From: Blastomussa wellsi
Lineage: Eukaryota; Cnidaria; Anthozoa; Scleractinia; Plerogyridae
Assembly (NCBI GenBank): GCA_947652115.1
Contig: OX393569.1
Span: 10,401,144 to 10,465,143 of the forward strand
Length of the DNA stretch: 64,000 nt
Reading direction: 5' to 3'
Shown here: positions 21,101 to 36,500 of the stretch, one piece after another
How positions within the stretch are numbered: position 1 is the stretch's first letter
Layout of the letters: each line of letters opens with the position of its first letter
The notes under the pieces: generated by a model
The model's database searches: none
The model's input: the letters and a program-made list of their open reading frames with translations, nothing else
Told to the model about the DNA's origin: nothing
Translations under genes and position numbers: made by a program

Positions 21101-24100
21101 GTGCCTTAGTGGCTTAGAAGAAGACAGCCCACCACACATCGTCCCAATAGTGCACTCTGCACTAAAAATAGGTCCGCAATGCGTACTTGTGTGGGATTTC
21201 GTTGATGATTAGATGAGACGAATTGTTTTGTTTTGTTGTCATTCAGTTCCTTTTGCCGAGTAAGGTATTACAGTTATATGATTCGCCTTGTAAACTTCCA
21301 GAAATTTAAGTTGTCAAAGAAGTCAGGAAATACTAATTTGAAGGGTTGTTAATAGTAATGATTGACATTACAAGCACAAATCATTTTGTAAGAACTAAAA
21401 CTCACATTTATTTCAAATTTTCACATGTACTTCACATCTGGTTAACAATAGTCTAGATATCTGGGCTGTTAAAACAGCTAGTGTACATTTTAAACTAAAA
21501 AGAAACATGGTATTTATAAATCTTTTAACACAAAAAAATTGCCACAAGGAAAGTAACCTGCACACTCAAGCCGACAAATATTGGCTTGCGAAAGTACAAT
21601 GACTCCTTGATTATATAAAGCTGGGACAACTTGCACCAAAACGAAAGGTCCAAGGCGATAACTGTTGGCTTGTGAATAACGCCAAACAGCTCCTTTGACA
21701 AAAGAATCCTCTGTTATAAACACCTGAAGAAATAACGGAAGAAAAGTCTCAGATTAGGAAAAACGCAGGTCAAAAAACGAACGCGAACGTAATCTGCTTT
21801 CAATTAGGATATTTTGAAGCCAAAATATCACCTTACATAGGAAATTAAGACCTAGAGATACTCAAAGAAAATGTTAAAAAGGAAAGCGACTTCTACTTAC
21901 CTTCTGTACTAAAAGTAAAACGCGAAAATATTCGAAATCGGTGAAAAAACCAACAGCTGAAAGAAGAAATGGCCGCCCAGGACTCATAAACACAATAAAC
22001 TGGAACCCAGTCTTCTCACTTCGACACATCCAAACTAGAAAACACGTGACTAGCACTTCACTCTCGTATACAGATAAATAAATAAATAAATAAATAAATA
22101 TCGCTGGCGCTGACTTTGTGTGGGAGAAATCCCACACAAAAACTAAGACTTGAAAATTACTAACCAATTAGAAGAAAAAATATTAAGTGAAGTTATTACT
22201 AACATACAATAGCGGAATAAAAACTATTCACAGTAGTGGCCTGCTTAGCCTCCACTGACAGACTGTTCCACGTTAATGCGCCCCAAATTGAAAACTCTTC
22301 TTGAGGGCCTCAGTTTTCGGCCGCTGAATAAACAGGTTATGTTGGGCGCCCCGAAGATTATGTCTGTGGATGGTATTTATGCTGGTGAATTTATCAGACA
22401 GATATTCGGGTACAAGGTTATTAGCGTCTATCAGCGAGGCTTTCCAATTTGAGGGCACGAAGAATCTGGGCAGATCTGACATCCCAACCAGACCCTGTTT
22501 TGTAGTTTCTCTAGTTTTTGGTGGAGGCCATTACCGATACATCCCCACACAGCGCTGCAATAATCGAGATGTGGGAGAATCAGTGTCTTATAAATTGTAA
22601 CTAGGGTACTCTGGGGACATATCGGTCTTAGCCTCTTCAGGGTCGTTGAAGGCAAACGTGAGATTAGTGTCATCGGTGTCCATCCTCACATCTGATAAGA
22701 GGTTACAGTTTGGAAGATCATTAATGTACAATAGGAATAGCAGGGTGCCGAGGATTGAGCCATGGGGCACCCCGCAACGTATGCGACTAGTTTCAGAATT
22801 TACATTATTAATAACTGTAACCTGAGTTCTGTTAGAGAGGTAGTCTCGAAAAGACTTATACTTGCACCTTTAAACCCATACAGCTCCAACTTTGACAGAA
22901 GGATCTCATGGACAATAGTGTCAAATGCCTTTTTTAGATCTATAAACAGAATGGCATTCGTCAAACCATCGCCGATGTTAGGATACCAATTGTCTGTGAC
23001 ATCAATGAGAGCATGGGTCTAAAGCCAGACTGATATTTAGAAAGTACGTTATTCTTATTTAAATATGTATGTACCTGATTAAAAATGGCTTTTTCAAAGA
23101 GTTTGACAACAGTTAACATACTGTAGTAATTTCCAAAGTCAGTTGACATAATCCATTTTTGATCCATTTGAAGCTTTCTGTGTTCGCAAGTGCTGTTTGT
23201 CGCTTTATAACATCGATTTCCTCTTTTTCTGTGGTCGAGTGTCCTTTGGGGTTGCCTCCTCTATTTTGAACCCCCAAATGGTGTTTCGTATTTGCAAGAG
23301 AAGAGAAATATCGTCTTGAAAATTCAGGAGGATAGCCGCGTCAGACGCCATTACACTTTTTAAATTCTTCATAAAAGCAAGCCTATGATTGTACAACATT
23401 GAGTTCCTCAAAGAAAACGGTCGCTGATTGGCTACCACTAGAATATCCCGAATATCTGAACCATGGAACCAAATGGAACCAAAATTCTCAAATGCTTCCA
23501 GAATATGTCTGCTGCCTAATGGCAGCAATAGACTGCAGGCTCAAACAGGTTCCCAGTGAGGTTCGATGGGAAGGAATCAGAAGTTTGTTGATCTGGAAGT
23601 GGCTTGATTTTTGGTTGATGGTTTTTTAATGGTTATACGTCTGTATGCCGAGAAATCAAAAGAAAAATTTTTTGTTCTTCTGATGCGTGAGAAGTTTCCT
23701 GAATGGAAGGCAGAAATCGACTTCTGCAGTGACCCAAGAATAGTGTGGGACTGGATTAAGCACAAAACTCGCCAAGAAACTATTTCATATAGTAAACAAA
23801 AAGCGCGCCTGAGAAAAGACAACATGAAATTAACTGAGACCAAATTAAAGACATGCGAAGAAGCGGTAGCTGTGTCCCCAACAAGAGAGAATTTAGATAA
23901 TTTAGAAAGGCTGAAAGTAGAATATGAAAGAGAATACAGTTACATAACAATGGGCTCAATAATCCGTTCACGTGCCACGTGGTACGAAAAAGGTGAAAGA
24001 AATACCAAGTATTTTTTAAACCTTGAAAATAATAAGAAGAAAAAGAGCTCTGTAAGAAAGCTTCTTCAGTCAGATGGAAAAGAAACCACCAATCCTGACA

Positions 24101-27100
24101 AAATTGCGAAGGAAATCTATTCTTTTTATGCAAATCTCTATGCTGAAAAAACAGATGGCACTATTGACCAATCGTCTTGCCCTTTCCTAAACTCCGCCCA
24201 CATTCCTAAACTACGCTGGAAATGCGCGACACGTGTGAAGGCGAACTAACGCATGCAGAATGTTTTAATGTACTTTCTTCGTTCAAAAATAACAAATCCC
24301 CAGGAAACGACGGTCTGTCTGTGGAATTTTATAAAGCATTCTGGCCCAAAATCGGGAGGAACTTGGTCGATTCCCTAAATTTCTCCTATCATCATGGCGA
24401 ACTCTCTACTTCTCAAAAAGAAGCTGTAATAACTCTTATAGAAAAGAAAAACCGAGATAGGAGGCTGATTAAGAACTGGAGGCCAATTTCCTTAGTCAAC
24501 GTAGATGCGAAGATTGGTTCAAAGGCGATTGCTAAAAGATTGGAGAAAGTGCTCCCCCACATTATTCACTTTGATCAAAACGCATTCGTAAAGGGCCGAA
24601 CTATTTTTGACGCCGTTCGCACTATTAGTGATGTAATTGACTTCACAAGACTAAAACGCTATAGAGGTATCGTGACTGCTATTGACTTTGAAAAAGCTTT
24701 TGATTCACTTAACTGGAACTTTCTTTTTAAATCTTTGGAAACCTTTGGTTTTGGGAAATCTTTTATTGCCTGGATAAAAACATTTTACAATAATGCATCG
24801 AGTTGTGTTATGAATAACGGTTTTGCCACATCTTTTTTCCAACTTAAGCAAGGTGTTCGCCAAGGAGATCCACTCTCTCCGTTCCTTTTTATTATCGCTC
24901 TTGAGATCTTGGCAATTCACATACGCAACAACAATCAGATAAAGGGCATTACCGTCGATGGAAAAGAATTGAAGTTAACAATTTTTGCGGACGACATGAC
25001 AACGCTTGTTAGTGACAAGCCCAATTTCTTTTTCCTGATGAACAGCATAGACCAATTTGGCAGATACGCTGGTTTGAAAATGAACCATGAAAAAACTGAA
25101 ATTCTGCCATTAGGTAGCATAGTGTTACACCCTCACGAATTTGGGGTGGAAGAGATTAACAATTTTGTTAAAATCCTAGGTGTTTACTTTACAAATGATC
25201 ATGTGCTTTTTGACAAAAAAATTTTGAATCTATCGAAACATCCATCAAAGAATACTTGTTGGGTCGGGGTTGGAGTTGGAGAGGCCTAACACTAATCGGC
25301 AGAATACAAGTAATTAAATCGTTTGTTATCCCAAAAATCCTATACCGCGCAGCTTTGGTCTCTTGTAAAAAAGATTTCATTAAAAACCTCAATTCACTCC
25401 TCTACTCTTTTGTTTGGAAAGGTAAAGACAAAATAAAACGGACGGCACTGATAAATCCAATTGAGAAAGGGGGACTTAATATGCCTGATATAGAGTTAAT
25501 GATCTCTACACAAAGAATAATGTGTATTAAAAGATATTTAGATCCCTACAGTGCTGGCTGGAAATTTTTCTTAGATTCGTATCCCAAAAACATAGGAGGA
25601 AAATTTTTGTTTCACTGTAATTTTGATTTCGGGAAACTGTCTATACCTGTTCCCAATTTTTACAAGGAATGTCTTATTTTATGGTCCTCTCTGAATAAAA
25701 CCGATCCTTCCTCACTTGAAGAAGTTACCAATGAAGTCATATGGAATAACAAATATATCTGCATCGGAGGAAAATCCGTATTCAGCTCCAAAATATTGGG
25801 ACATGGCTTATACAGAGTTGGCGACCTCTATGACAATGCAGGGGAGTTGGTGATGGGAGGGGAATCTTTGAGATCGGCTCTTTCACCCACCAACTCTTCT
25901 TACTATTCAGTATATACAAGGCGCTTCCATTAAAATGGAGAAATATCTTAAACACAAACCGACGCCTTATACCTCTTCACTCACACCAATTAAACTTAAC
26001 CACCTTTTTTATTTACATAAACAATGAAGAAATCAATGTAGAGAAAATGTGATCAAAATCTCTGTATGGCAGCCTAATCTCTAATGTAGCAAATGCACCT
26101 ACCGCCTTGAAGAAATACGAAGATCTCTTCAATACCGAGTCTTTTCAGTTAAATTGGAAAGACATCTTTCTATTACCACTAAAGGTAACGTTGAGTACTA
26201 AATTGCGTGAATTCCAATACAAAATATTAAATAGGATTCTCTACACAAACAACATGCTTCACAAGTTCAAAAAAGCTGACTCTCCCTTATGCTACCTATG
26301 TAAAACGGAAATAGAAACTCTAGAACACTTCTTTTTCTACTGCTTGCACGTAAATACGTACTGGAAAGAAGTAGTTAATTTGTTCAGAGACCAACTAAAG
26401 ATCTCTAAGGACTTTGAAATCACAGATGTTATTTTCGGACTCAATAATAAAGAAATTTACAACCACTTAATTAACTATATCATCCTTGAAGGCAAATACC
26501 TCCTTTATCTCTTTAAATTAAATGACAGGTTCTTATCTCCACGACTGCTACTAGAGAGAATCAAGAGTACCTACAAATTAGAACACTTCATTGCGAGAGA
26601 GAGAAATAATCTTAACTATCATTACACGAAGTGAGAGCCTCTGCTTCCCCTTGTTTCATCTTAGTTTGAAGTTTTTCTAAATGTATTTTGTGTCACTTTC
26701 CCTTTTGTGACAGGTAAACAAAAACCTGTAAGGGCAACTGTTTGGAGGTGGTTTTTTTTATTTATTTCTTTTCTTTTTATTTATTTATTTATGTATTTAT
26801 TTCTAGTGTATTGTATTGTATTGTATTATAAAATGTAAATAGGCATTGTAATGATAAGTATTGTAAGTGTTGCTTGATAAGTAAGTTGTAAGTAGTAACT
26901 TGTAAGTTGTTAGCAGTCATGTAATTTGTTGTAAGTAATTGAACTGTAGTCTTGGTCAAAAAATCTTAATAAATAAAAAAAACAAGGGTTTTTACCCTAA
27001 AAAAAAAAAGAAAAATTTTGTTTCAAAAAATTCAGTCATGGCTCATCACAGAGCTCTTTGTTTAGATATGGAGCCAGCCCAAATAAGCTCCTTGAGCTTC

Positions 27101-27194
27101 ATGCTGTGCATGACCCAAACTGCCAACTGATTAGCTCAGTTGGTACATGTAGAGCGCTGGATTGCTGTGGGGCAGGTCTCGGGTTCGAGCCCCA

Positions 27195-27225
<31 letters not shown>

Positions 27226-30200
27226 TTGAGGAGAATGTGCTGCCTTTGTGATGATATCTGCCAATGGTTAGACATTCTTGTCTTCTCGGATAAGGGCGAA
27301 AGACCATAGGTCCCGTCTCCTGCATCTTTAGTGTTACGGTAAGAACCCACACACTCCTCACAGAGTAGGGCACGGAGTCCCAGGTGTTGTGGTCTGGCCT
27401 AGGGTTGGTGCATAGTATAGGGGATAACCTGTTCGAACCTTCCCCCTTGGACGGACTTGTCCAAGAAATCAAAGGCTCGTATGATCCCATTCATGGATGA
27501 ATGTAGAAAAGTTAGTTAAATGAAAGGAGAGGAGGAATTGATCGAGTTCTTCTTGGTACAGCAGTAAAACACTAGAAAATAAACATCTTTTTGATGCATG
27601 AATTCTGATGTCAAATGCTTGCTTATTGACACCCTTGAGGTGGCTGAATGTGTTCTTTTATAAATTATCAACAATTATTTATTACATAGCTTAATTACAT
27701 GAAGGTGTCACTTCTGTAAGATATGTATCTTTAGACCTCTTAAGCTTCGTTTGTTTGTTGTCCCATTTCAGACCACGTGATGTTACCCTTGATAATTGTT
27801 GCTTTCAAATTAAAAAAATCCACGTGAAAATGAATGAATAATTTGCAGATAAACAAAGGAAAAATTCTCTAGAGAGCATCACATGATCTGAAATGGGCAA
27901 TTTACATACGAAGCTAAAGAGGTCTATTGGTCTACTACAAAATAGCATAAAATATTATGCAAATCAATGTGTCAGGAAAGTATCAGACACGAGTAACTAG
28001 CAGAATCCCTGTAGCTCAACTGTGCATTTAGCACTACACGAGGAACTGATTCAGCGATTAGTTGGTTGTTACGTTAACTTTAAAGAGGTTTGATTAAATA
28101 GCACCAAAAACGTGAGTTGCTGTCTCTCTTCGCAAACATGGGCCAACTTGTACAGTGGTTACTAAAATGAAGTATTTATTATGCTTTTGGGTTTGCCTTT
28201 AGTCTTTATTAGAGTAACCTGAAAACACTAAAATAATGGTCTAGTAATATTAGCACAAAAGATATTGACCGTGTTGAAACATTCTAATGAAACGAGACCA
28301 GACTATAAAATTTGGTTATTCAACTGAGCCTCATTCTCGTGCAGTAGTACTTTTGGACATAGCACAAAGTTCTAGCAGCTAAATAAGGCGTGCTCTCTAC
28401 TTTATAGTGTTTGTCTTGGTGATGTAAGTAATTCCCCCCAGAAAACCAAACTACTATTTCATTCATTAACAGCTGGACCTTTCATGGCGAGTCACGTGCA
28501 TGTCACATGATATACAGGTCACATAACTGACATAAAATATTGCGAATGCAATATTGCCCCAGTTCAACCTCAAAAGAGTAGTTATATATAGAAATGGCAC
28601 TGCAAAATACGATCATTTGGCTGAGATCCGTTTTCATGCAGTCACAAATTGTGACATGCGCAGCACAAAGCGGAGGCAGCTAATTTGGGCTGGCTCAATA
28701 TCCGAAAATTTTCGTCACAGGGATGTTAATAATCTAATGATTTTGTCTGTCCTCCATTTGTTCATCAATTTCAGGCATTCATTCCGAGCATCAGTGACAA
28801 AATATGTCATTACAACACCCACCACAGTCACTGTCAACAAGTCATTAACTTACACCATTACTTTGTTCCCTAAAAATATGAATGAATGAAAATTTAAAAT
28901 GAACGAGAAATATGTTGCATAGTGGACAATTTAGCAGCAGATGACTCACTTGGTTGGAGAGATAATAGCCATCATCAGGGTGTGTATGACTTCTCCTCAT
29001 CTCAAATGACTCTTTCCAAGACATTCCACGCTCCACACTTACCTAATCAAGCAACAAAACAAACACTTATACACAACCTAGCCTAAGTAGCACATAAATG
29101 ATAAGTGACCGATGGAGCAACTTCTGTGAGCCGTGTGTCACATAAAAAGGTTAAAAGTTCTAAATGTTTGGGGCTTAGCCCTTCCTCAGTGGAAAGTCAA
29201 GTGATTCCCATTAAAAAACTGGCTATTGTTTTGTTTAAGTAGCACATACACTGAAGCGAGAGCATGACACAATAATACAGGAAATATAAATAGTAATAGT
29301 AGCTTACCGTGTGAAGCTCTGTAGTAGCTGTGCCGAATGTTGAATTGCCCACAAATGTTTCAACACTGAGGTTATTCACCTCTTCACCGTGAGCACCAAG
29401 ATCTAAAACAACACAACATGGACTTCACTCTGGCTGTTTCGTGTGTTATTTACTTTTAAAATACCTGTCCACATGACAAAAATTTTCTGATATAATAAAA
29501 TTCTAACTTGGCTCTTAGGCTTAGGGGAATAAAATAAAAATATATCACATAAAGGGCCCTTTCTTGATATATCAATGACCATTGTTTAGCATTCTAGAAG
29601 ATGACTGACCACAAAAGAAAATATTATCCAAACAATGCATTTCTGTATTTCAGTTCGTTGTTGATATATCAAGGCAAGCTGCCACATCAAGGTTGAGGTG
29701 TACATAAATTATTGCTGTTGTTTATTCCCAAAAAGTTAGTCCAGGGTAAAAGATAAAATACCACTCTGTTACTTCTGTCAATTTTATAGTCAATTTTAAC
29801 TATAAAATCTATCTTTCACTTCTTGCACAATTGCTGTCGTCAAACACATGGCAGTTTCCAAAACGCAAACCACAGGACAAGTTTTTATGATCACACCACA
29901 GTTAACTATGATTACACATGTTATGAATTGAGCCACTTTGAATAAATTTTTCTAACAGTACGCCATCGCGAGGTGACTTCTTATTTAATTGTCAAATGAA
30001 TGCAGAATAATTAACCCCTGTGAACAGAAACTGTTTTCAAGTTCTTACCCAGAATTCCCTCGTCCCAGCGTCCACTCTTCTTGGCTTGTTGTACCACAAC
30101 TGATAGTGTTTTCACAAAGTATGCAAACAAACGATTTTGAAGTTCCACTTCTATGCCAAGAATTCTATTCAGAAACCGTGACATATTGGTATAATCTAAC

Positions 30201-30556
30201 AAAGAGAAGGCAACAACAGTTATATTAACAGAAAAAACTTTATATTGACCTTTGCAGCTGTCACTTAGGGGCCAATTACATGACAAATTTCAGCTTGTAA
30301 GCCACGTTAGGATTCCAGCTCAGCTTCCAAAACAAATCTTCTTAAAAAGGCATTTGCAGTTCAAGAGCACTTCAGCCTGGACTGAAATTCCCAGCCCAGG
30401 CTGTAAAACCTCATGTAATCATTGCTGGGTAAAGTAATAATTAGTAAAATTCTTTAACCTTGTAAATTATTATAACAAGACTTTTCCCGTCATCTCGCTT
30501 TTAGTACTGTAGGCTTTTTTAATTTTTATTTGATTGTTACTCAATAGTTTCTTTGA

Positions 30557-30595
<39 letters not shown>

Positions 30596-33500
30596 TATTA
30601 TATTATACCTCACCTTTATCCAAAATGGTCAAGCCACTCTTGTCATCCTTTATTACAAGGCCAACACCAATAAGTGCTGTGCATACATCTGTTAAAACAA
30701 CAGAAGCAAAACTAAACATGGATGATATCACAATTAACTAACAATAACAGGGTTAGACATTAGCACTCGCCCGCTTGCCCAGATCACTCGCCCGTTTGGC
30801 GCATACAACTTTCATTGCCAAGAAATTATATAAATTGCAAAATAAACAATGTTTTTACACTCTATTTTGAAGAAGAAAAATTTACCATTTCTATTTTACA
30901 AAGTTTTATATTCAGAACTGTCCAATAAATTGGCGCTGAAACGCAACATTGGGATCGTAAAAAGACAATTATGGCTTCGATAATTACATAACGCATGTTC
31001 TTGTACAAAGTGATACTGCTAGTCACTATCAAGCCATCGTGATCAGGTAAACATGACACCCAAGGACAGCTCCTGAGATGGACAGACATGTTTGTTTGCA
31101 AATCGCAGGGGTCTCCTGAAGATGCATCAATAAAAAACCTATTTGAAATATAAAGTAAGCGCCTCAATTGTGATTTCTTGGGGTTTAAGGTCTTTATCTA
31201 GACTTATTCATTAAAGTCATAACCCTCGGTTCACCACTTTTTTTGCATATTTTACCAGCACTGTAGTCAATGCAGTTTCTCCTGGTAAGTTTAAAAATGG
31301 TGTGAACTGATCGCGGCCAGCATGTGGAAATAGATGTACGGAGTTTCTAAATTTCTTGATGAGAAAAAGAACAAAAAACATTGAAAGCCACCCATGATAC
31401 GAGGGAATACAAGAAGACAAGGACGAGGGGCGATTGAAAACTAATCCGGGCAAGTGCATTTTGAGGGTTACTGCCCGAATTGCAAGTGCTCTCAAAATTA
31501 AGTGTCCAACCCTGATAATAATCTGAAATGACACTGCGTTCTGCCACAGAGAAAACGTTTACGATATACAGTGAAGTAGGAAAGACATGGCCAGATGCAT
31601 TTATTGGAGTGAAGCAATCGAATTTACAAGAGATCGTTAACCTAAGAGACTGAAAAATGAAATATTAGAAAAATTATACTCAACTAGATGCGAGCGAAAA
31701 CTGGTTCGCCGAGCAATTAGTGCGTGAAGCAACAAGCATTAAATAGCAAACATGACAAAGAAAAGTCCTAGAAGGACACCAAGACGATAATTGCAAATTC
31801 CAGATTTCACGGATGGATCTTTTCATAGACTCAAAAATATATTCTGGGGAGCAGGTATGGGGCAGTGGTGAGAGCACTCGCCTCCCACCAATGTGGCCCT
31901 GGTTCGATTCCCGGACCTGGGATCACACATGGGTTGAGTTTGTTATTGGTTATCATCCTTGCTCCAAGGGTTTTTCTAGTTTTCTTCCCTCCACACAAAC
32001 CAACACTTCTAAATTCCAATTCTATCTGGGATTCAAGGGTCACAGGTTTGGCAGGCGCAAGACTGTTACAAGCTACCCTTGTTAAGCAAGTTGATTAGAC
32101 TAAAACAGATTTTTTGTTACTCAGATGCACACACTGGTACTTGACAGCATGCACAAAATAAGCTGCAGTGGTGATGTTTGAGCAATGCAGGATATTTCAT
32201 TTCATAAATTAAAGCCATATACTACCATCCTCAAGCCTGACGAGTGTTTCTTTTTGCTTTTAAAAAGGTGTAAAAATAATCTGAGGGAAACTGCAACATA
32301 TTAAAAATATTTTCATCTCCTTACAGCTTCGATCATCAGTAACATCTAGAAGATTATATCGGCTGTAAAGCTACCACAAACTTTAAAATAATATTTGTTG
32401 GCTAACTGTCAGTGACCTATTGGTAGACTGCTGGTAAGCTGTCAGTCAACAATAATTTACTGACAGGCTGTTATGGGAGCTATTGTTCATAAACGCCAAA
32501 TTTAATATTCCTTCAATTTATGGTGGTATCAAGAAAATAATTAATAACACAAAAACAGATGTAAAATATATCACCCAAAATATCAACAACACCTTGGAAA
32601 AAGTTTCCTTTGTAGTCTTGTGGTGGTGGAATCATCGGTGAAGCTTGCCCACTGACAGCTTTTAAAACGGCTTCCAAAGCAGCTCTACCATACTGCAAAA
32701 CAAAAGACATCAGTGGTCAGTTCGTAGTTACACAAGGCAACAAGAATTACATCTTGATCATATAACTACACTCTTCTGCAGCTAATGTACCTTGTTGTCA
32801 AAGTTGTATCTACTTAAATCTTGAGATTCTGTGGCTCGTCTGTCTCCATGTGTAAGTGCTCCCTGTAACCAAACAAGCAAACACTTGTTGTACAAATTAT
32901 TTAAAACTATCCACTCTGATTGCCATCAAATAAACTGCCTGTTCAAACTAATGCACAATAAATGAGACACAGCTGAGTAGATTATCACAAATAAAAACCA
33001 AGAAAGGGAGAGTGGACTAACAGTACTGTTTTAGTACATGCTGTAAATAGTAACAGTTAGAAACCTAGGTATTTTAACAGCAAGGGTTGTCAAGTTTTGA
33101 GATTATTGGAAAGAAACGTTCCCGTGGGTAATACACGATGCAGACAACGACGCAATGTTCTGTTCCGTAATGTATGCATGTGAAGTATCCTGATCTCGCC
33201 GATAAAATAAGTATCTTCAACTGTGACTGTTATTATGTACATTGGAACGAGCCTGTTATTTCAGTTTCAAATAAAAGCTTTTGTATGTACATGTACCATG
33301 ATTATTATTTTTGGAATCTCAAAGGACATCTAGATCTTGTTTGGACAAGTAAACTAAAATCACACTTGTTCATTGGTCAAGTGCATGTCAAAATTTATTT
33401 TGGCCTTATCAAGTAAACAAAAGTGTGTCTAGAATGTTTAGATCAGTTTCAGAAAATGGCTTTGCCACTAAAATCTTTAAAAAGTCACAAAAAAACCTGC

Positions 33501-36500
33501 CACATCAACATGACAATCTTTTGCACAGAAGGCTTGTAAGTTCTTTTGGACAGAATTTTATGATTCTATGATTAATTCTCAAACATACTTGGATTTTTTT
33601 TTATTCCCTCTAAAATCGCAAATTTTAGTTGTTTTAGTTAACTGTACTGGTCGCAGTTTTAAGCCCTGTATGTAAACCAGCTGCTTCATGTTTTACAAAA
33701 AACTGATCTTTGAAAATCACTTACCAAACTCTCAAGTCTCTTGGCTACAATGGAAGCAAAACGCCTCTCTCCTGCCAGTTCAGATATCAGAAACAAGTAT
33801 TCAGGAGCACTGACTTGATTGGATCGATGAGACCGACCTGTGGCCAAACCAACCAAATGCTGCTATTAATAATAGCAAATACATATATAATCCTACAAAT
33901 ACAAATATTTTCAAATTTCTTTCAGAACTGGCAATAAAAAGATTTAGTTCTTTCATTCAACCTTAATTAAACCAGTACAATTAATTCCTGGTATACACTA
34001 CAGGTTGTGTAGCAAGACTGACTCCATATCTCCTACCAAACTGTTGAATGGCTTTGTCTGCACTCCAAGGTAATTCAAGGGTTATGTGAACACGTCTACG
34101 TTGATTCTGAAGCGAAAAACAATGGAAGCAATTAGTAACACCCCGTCAACACACCTTTTTCAGATTTTTCGATCTAAATATGACAATAAAAAACAAAGCA
34201 AAAACAAAACTCAGTCTTCAATGAAATAGAGGTTTTTGTCAACAGTTAGAAATTGATACTTTTTGTGTCCAAACAATCAATCCAGTATAGGCTGTGAAAA
34301 ACATGATCATGTTACATGCAGACTGAATTACAAATTTGTGTGTTATGTAAGACAAACTGTTTTCTACATACTTATCCTCAATATTCTGCCCAATTAAAGG
34401 GAACTTCTACTGTTATGACAAGTGGACGTTGAACCTGTTTGAAATAGTGTCTAAATTTCAACTTTTGCAGGATGGGGAGAAGTATCATTTACTAGCAACA
34501 AAAATGGACAGGATTATCACTTTTAAATTCCCTACACGCTGCCATTTTGGATTTGATGACATGCAATGGTTGCTTATTGTTTCACACAGGATGCTCCGCT
34601 TCGTACAAATAGTGGCAACCATTACACGTCACAATATCCAAAAATTGTATTTCTCTTTGTTTGGCAAATTTGTAATTTAGACATTATTGGAAACAACTTA
34701 ACATCAATATGTCAGAAGAGTGGAGCTTCCCTTTAAAATAAGATTGTTTCCTTTAACATATCCATTGCATAAAATGGTGACAGTGAATGAATCATACAAA
34801 TGCATTGTTAATACCTTGGCCCTTCTGTCTGCCTGCAGGGAAATGCCTGAACTTGCAGCTTCTGATATGATAGCAATATTCTGAAAAGCAGAGTTTAGCT
34901 GGGAATGTCTTTAAATGGAAAATTAAGTAACACTATCATTCAAAGCCTAAGAGAAAAATTCAATAATTCAAGACTGATGATTTCTCAGGCAATCACCAAT
35001 CCAATCTACCATATTGTATTTATTTTTGTGGGAGATAATTTTCCCAATTCACAATTTCAGTATATTGCAGCAAAACGTCAATTCACATGGTTATCCAGTT
35101 CATGCTCTCTTTCTTACAGTTACACAGCAGAGACACATCATAAATTCTGCAATACCTGTGTAGGTTGAAGATTGTAGTTTCATATAATAGCTATATTTAC
35201 CCAAGAGATTTGATCTGAAACCTTGCCAACAAACAGATCGCACGAAGGGAAATTGTTCAAAAACATCAGAAGACTTCCATGTTACAGACAGTGGAGATCA
35301 TGTATTGTTGTACTGAATATCTTTTCTTTTTGTTCTTCACTTTGTATCTAATGGACTGTCCTGACTTAATCAACCTTCAAGAATTCTTAAGCAAAGTAGT
35401 GTTCCCAGCATCACGCTTTGATTAAAGTTTGTCAAGATTTACATATTTCAATGTCCACAAAAATTTTGTCTTTGCATGACACTTGAAAAATCTTTTGATG
35501 GAGCAGGGAAATCTGATTCATTCATGTGCGTAAACCTTTCATGTTTGTTGTGTGTAATCAAAGATCAGCTCATGTTGCTCACTCGTGGAAAAATAATGTG
35601 CTCAATGTGTTCCACAAATTAACTTTAATTGAACACTGGCAGAAAATGATAAAAATTAATAACTGCCAGTGCGAAATTTAACTTGACAGGTACAATGTGA
35701 CATTGATGAAAAGCGTGCCGCGTGTCTGTTAGTAATTGTGAAAAGGTTATTGTGTCGGTGTTTCGTCCATTTGACCACAGTCAATTTTCAACCTCTGTTT
35801 TTATTTGTAGACCGCTCGGTTTCATCTCGTTCCTCCTGTGTTCCTTCCTGCTTTGGGCCCTTGTGGTTCATGCGTGCCGATGTGCATATGATTCCAGGCG
35901 GTAATGTGTCACTCGACCTCTTGTCCATAATAAAAATGGAGTTTCCTTTAAGGAGATGTTCAACAACAGTTTAAAGGTTAAAATGAACAATATATACCTG
36001 AAACAACATACCTTCTCGCCATCCATGAATCTTTTTTTCTCTGCAATATTGAGTAGCTCCAATGGAACATCTTGTTTGCTTCTGGATTGATAGCTAACAG
36101 TTCCATCACCATTACTTACAATTCGGCCTTTTCTCCCTGTCATCTAATGGATAATGAAAATGCTGATTAGCTTTTCTTCTCCGTGTTGTGTGTGTGTGTG
36201 TGTTTTTAGCAGCAGGTTTGTATGATTCTAAAGAAACTTTAAACAAATAATCTTGGACATGTATAATTTGGCGAGACTCCTGGACAGTTCTCAGAAAGTT
36301 TTAATGGAAAATCAATACACTAATGGGCAGATATTATTTACACGAAGGAAAAGATACCACACAAGGTACAAAGCAATGAGTACAAGTGTTTTCTTCAGCT
36401 GTGAAGCCGTTGATAGCGGGGAGCTCGTTTTTTATGGAGCCATTCGAAACAAGCCATTGAAAAAGTTATCTTAGATATTGGCATTCTGCTGCTCGACTTC

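Larger units (their letters stand above)
21081..23902. repeat. Tandem duplication, copy 2 (2822 bp)
   Basis: This copy is identical to 18259-21080 as far as I compared. Its right edge continues seamlessly into the L1-like LINE ([14 protein letters not shown]), so copy 2 retains the original right junction and copy 1 the original left junction. Confidence 0.95.

Noticed and set aside
27121..27200. Possible functional tRNA gene
   Set aside because: Both promoter boxes are present but no acceptor stem closes and a long SINE tail follows. The same goes for 13490, 31855 and 36936.
30557..30606. Repeat array considered as CRISPR-like
   Set aside because: It is a plain trinucleotide microsatellite in an animal intron. 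No spaced repeats or cas genes exist anywhere in the window.
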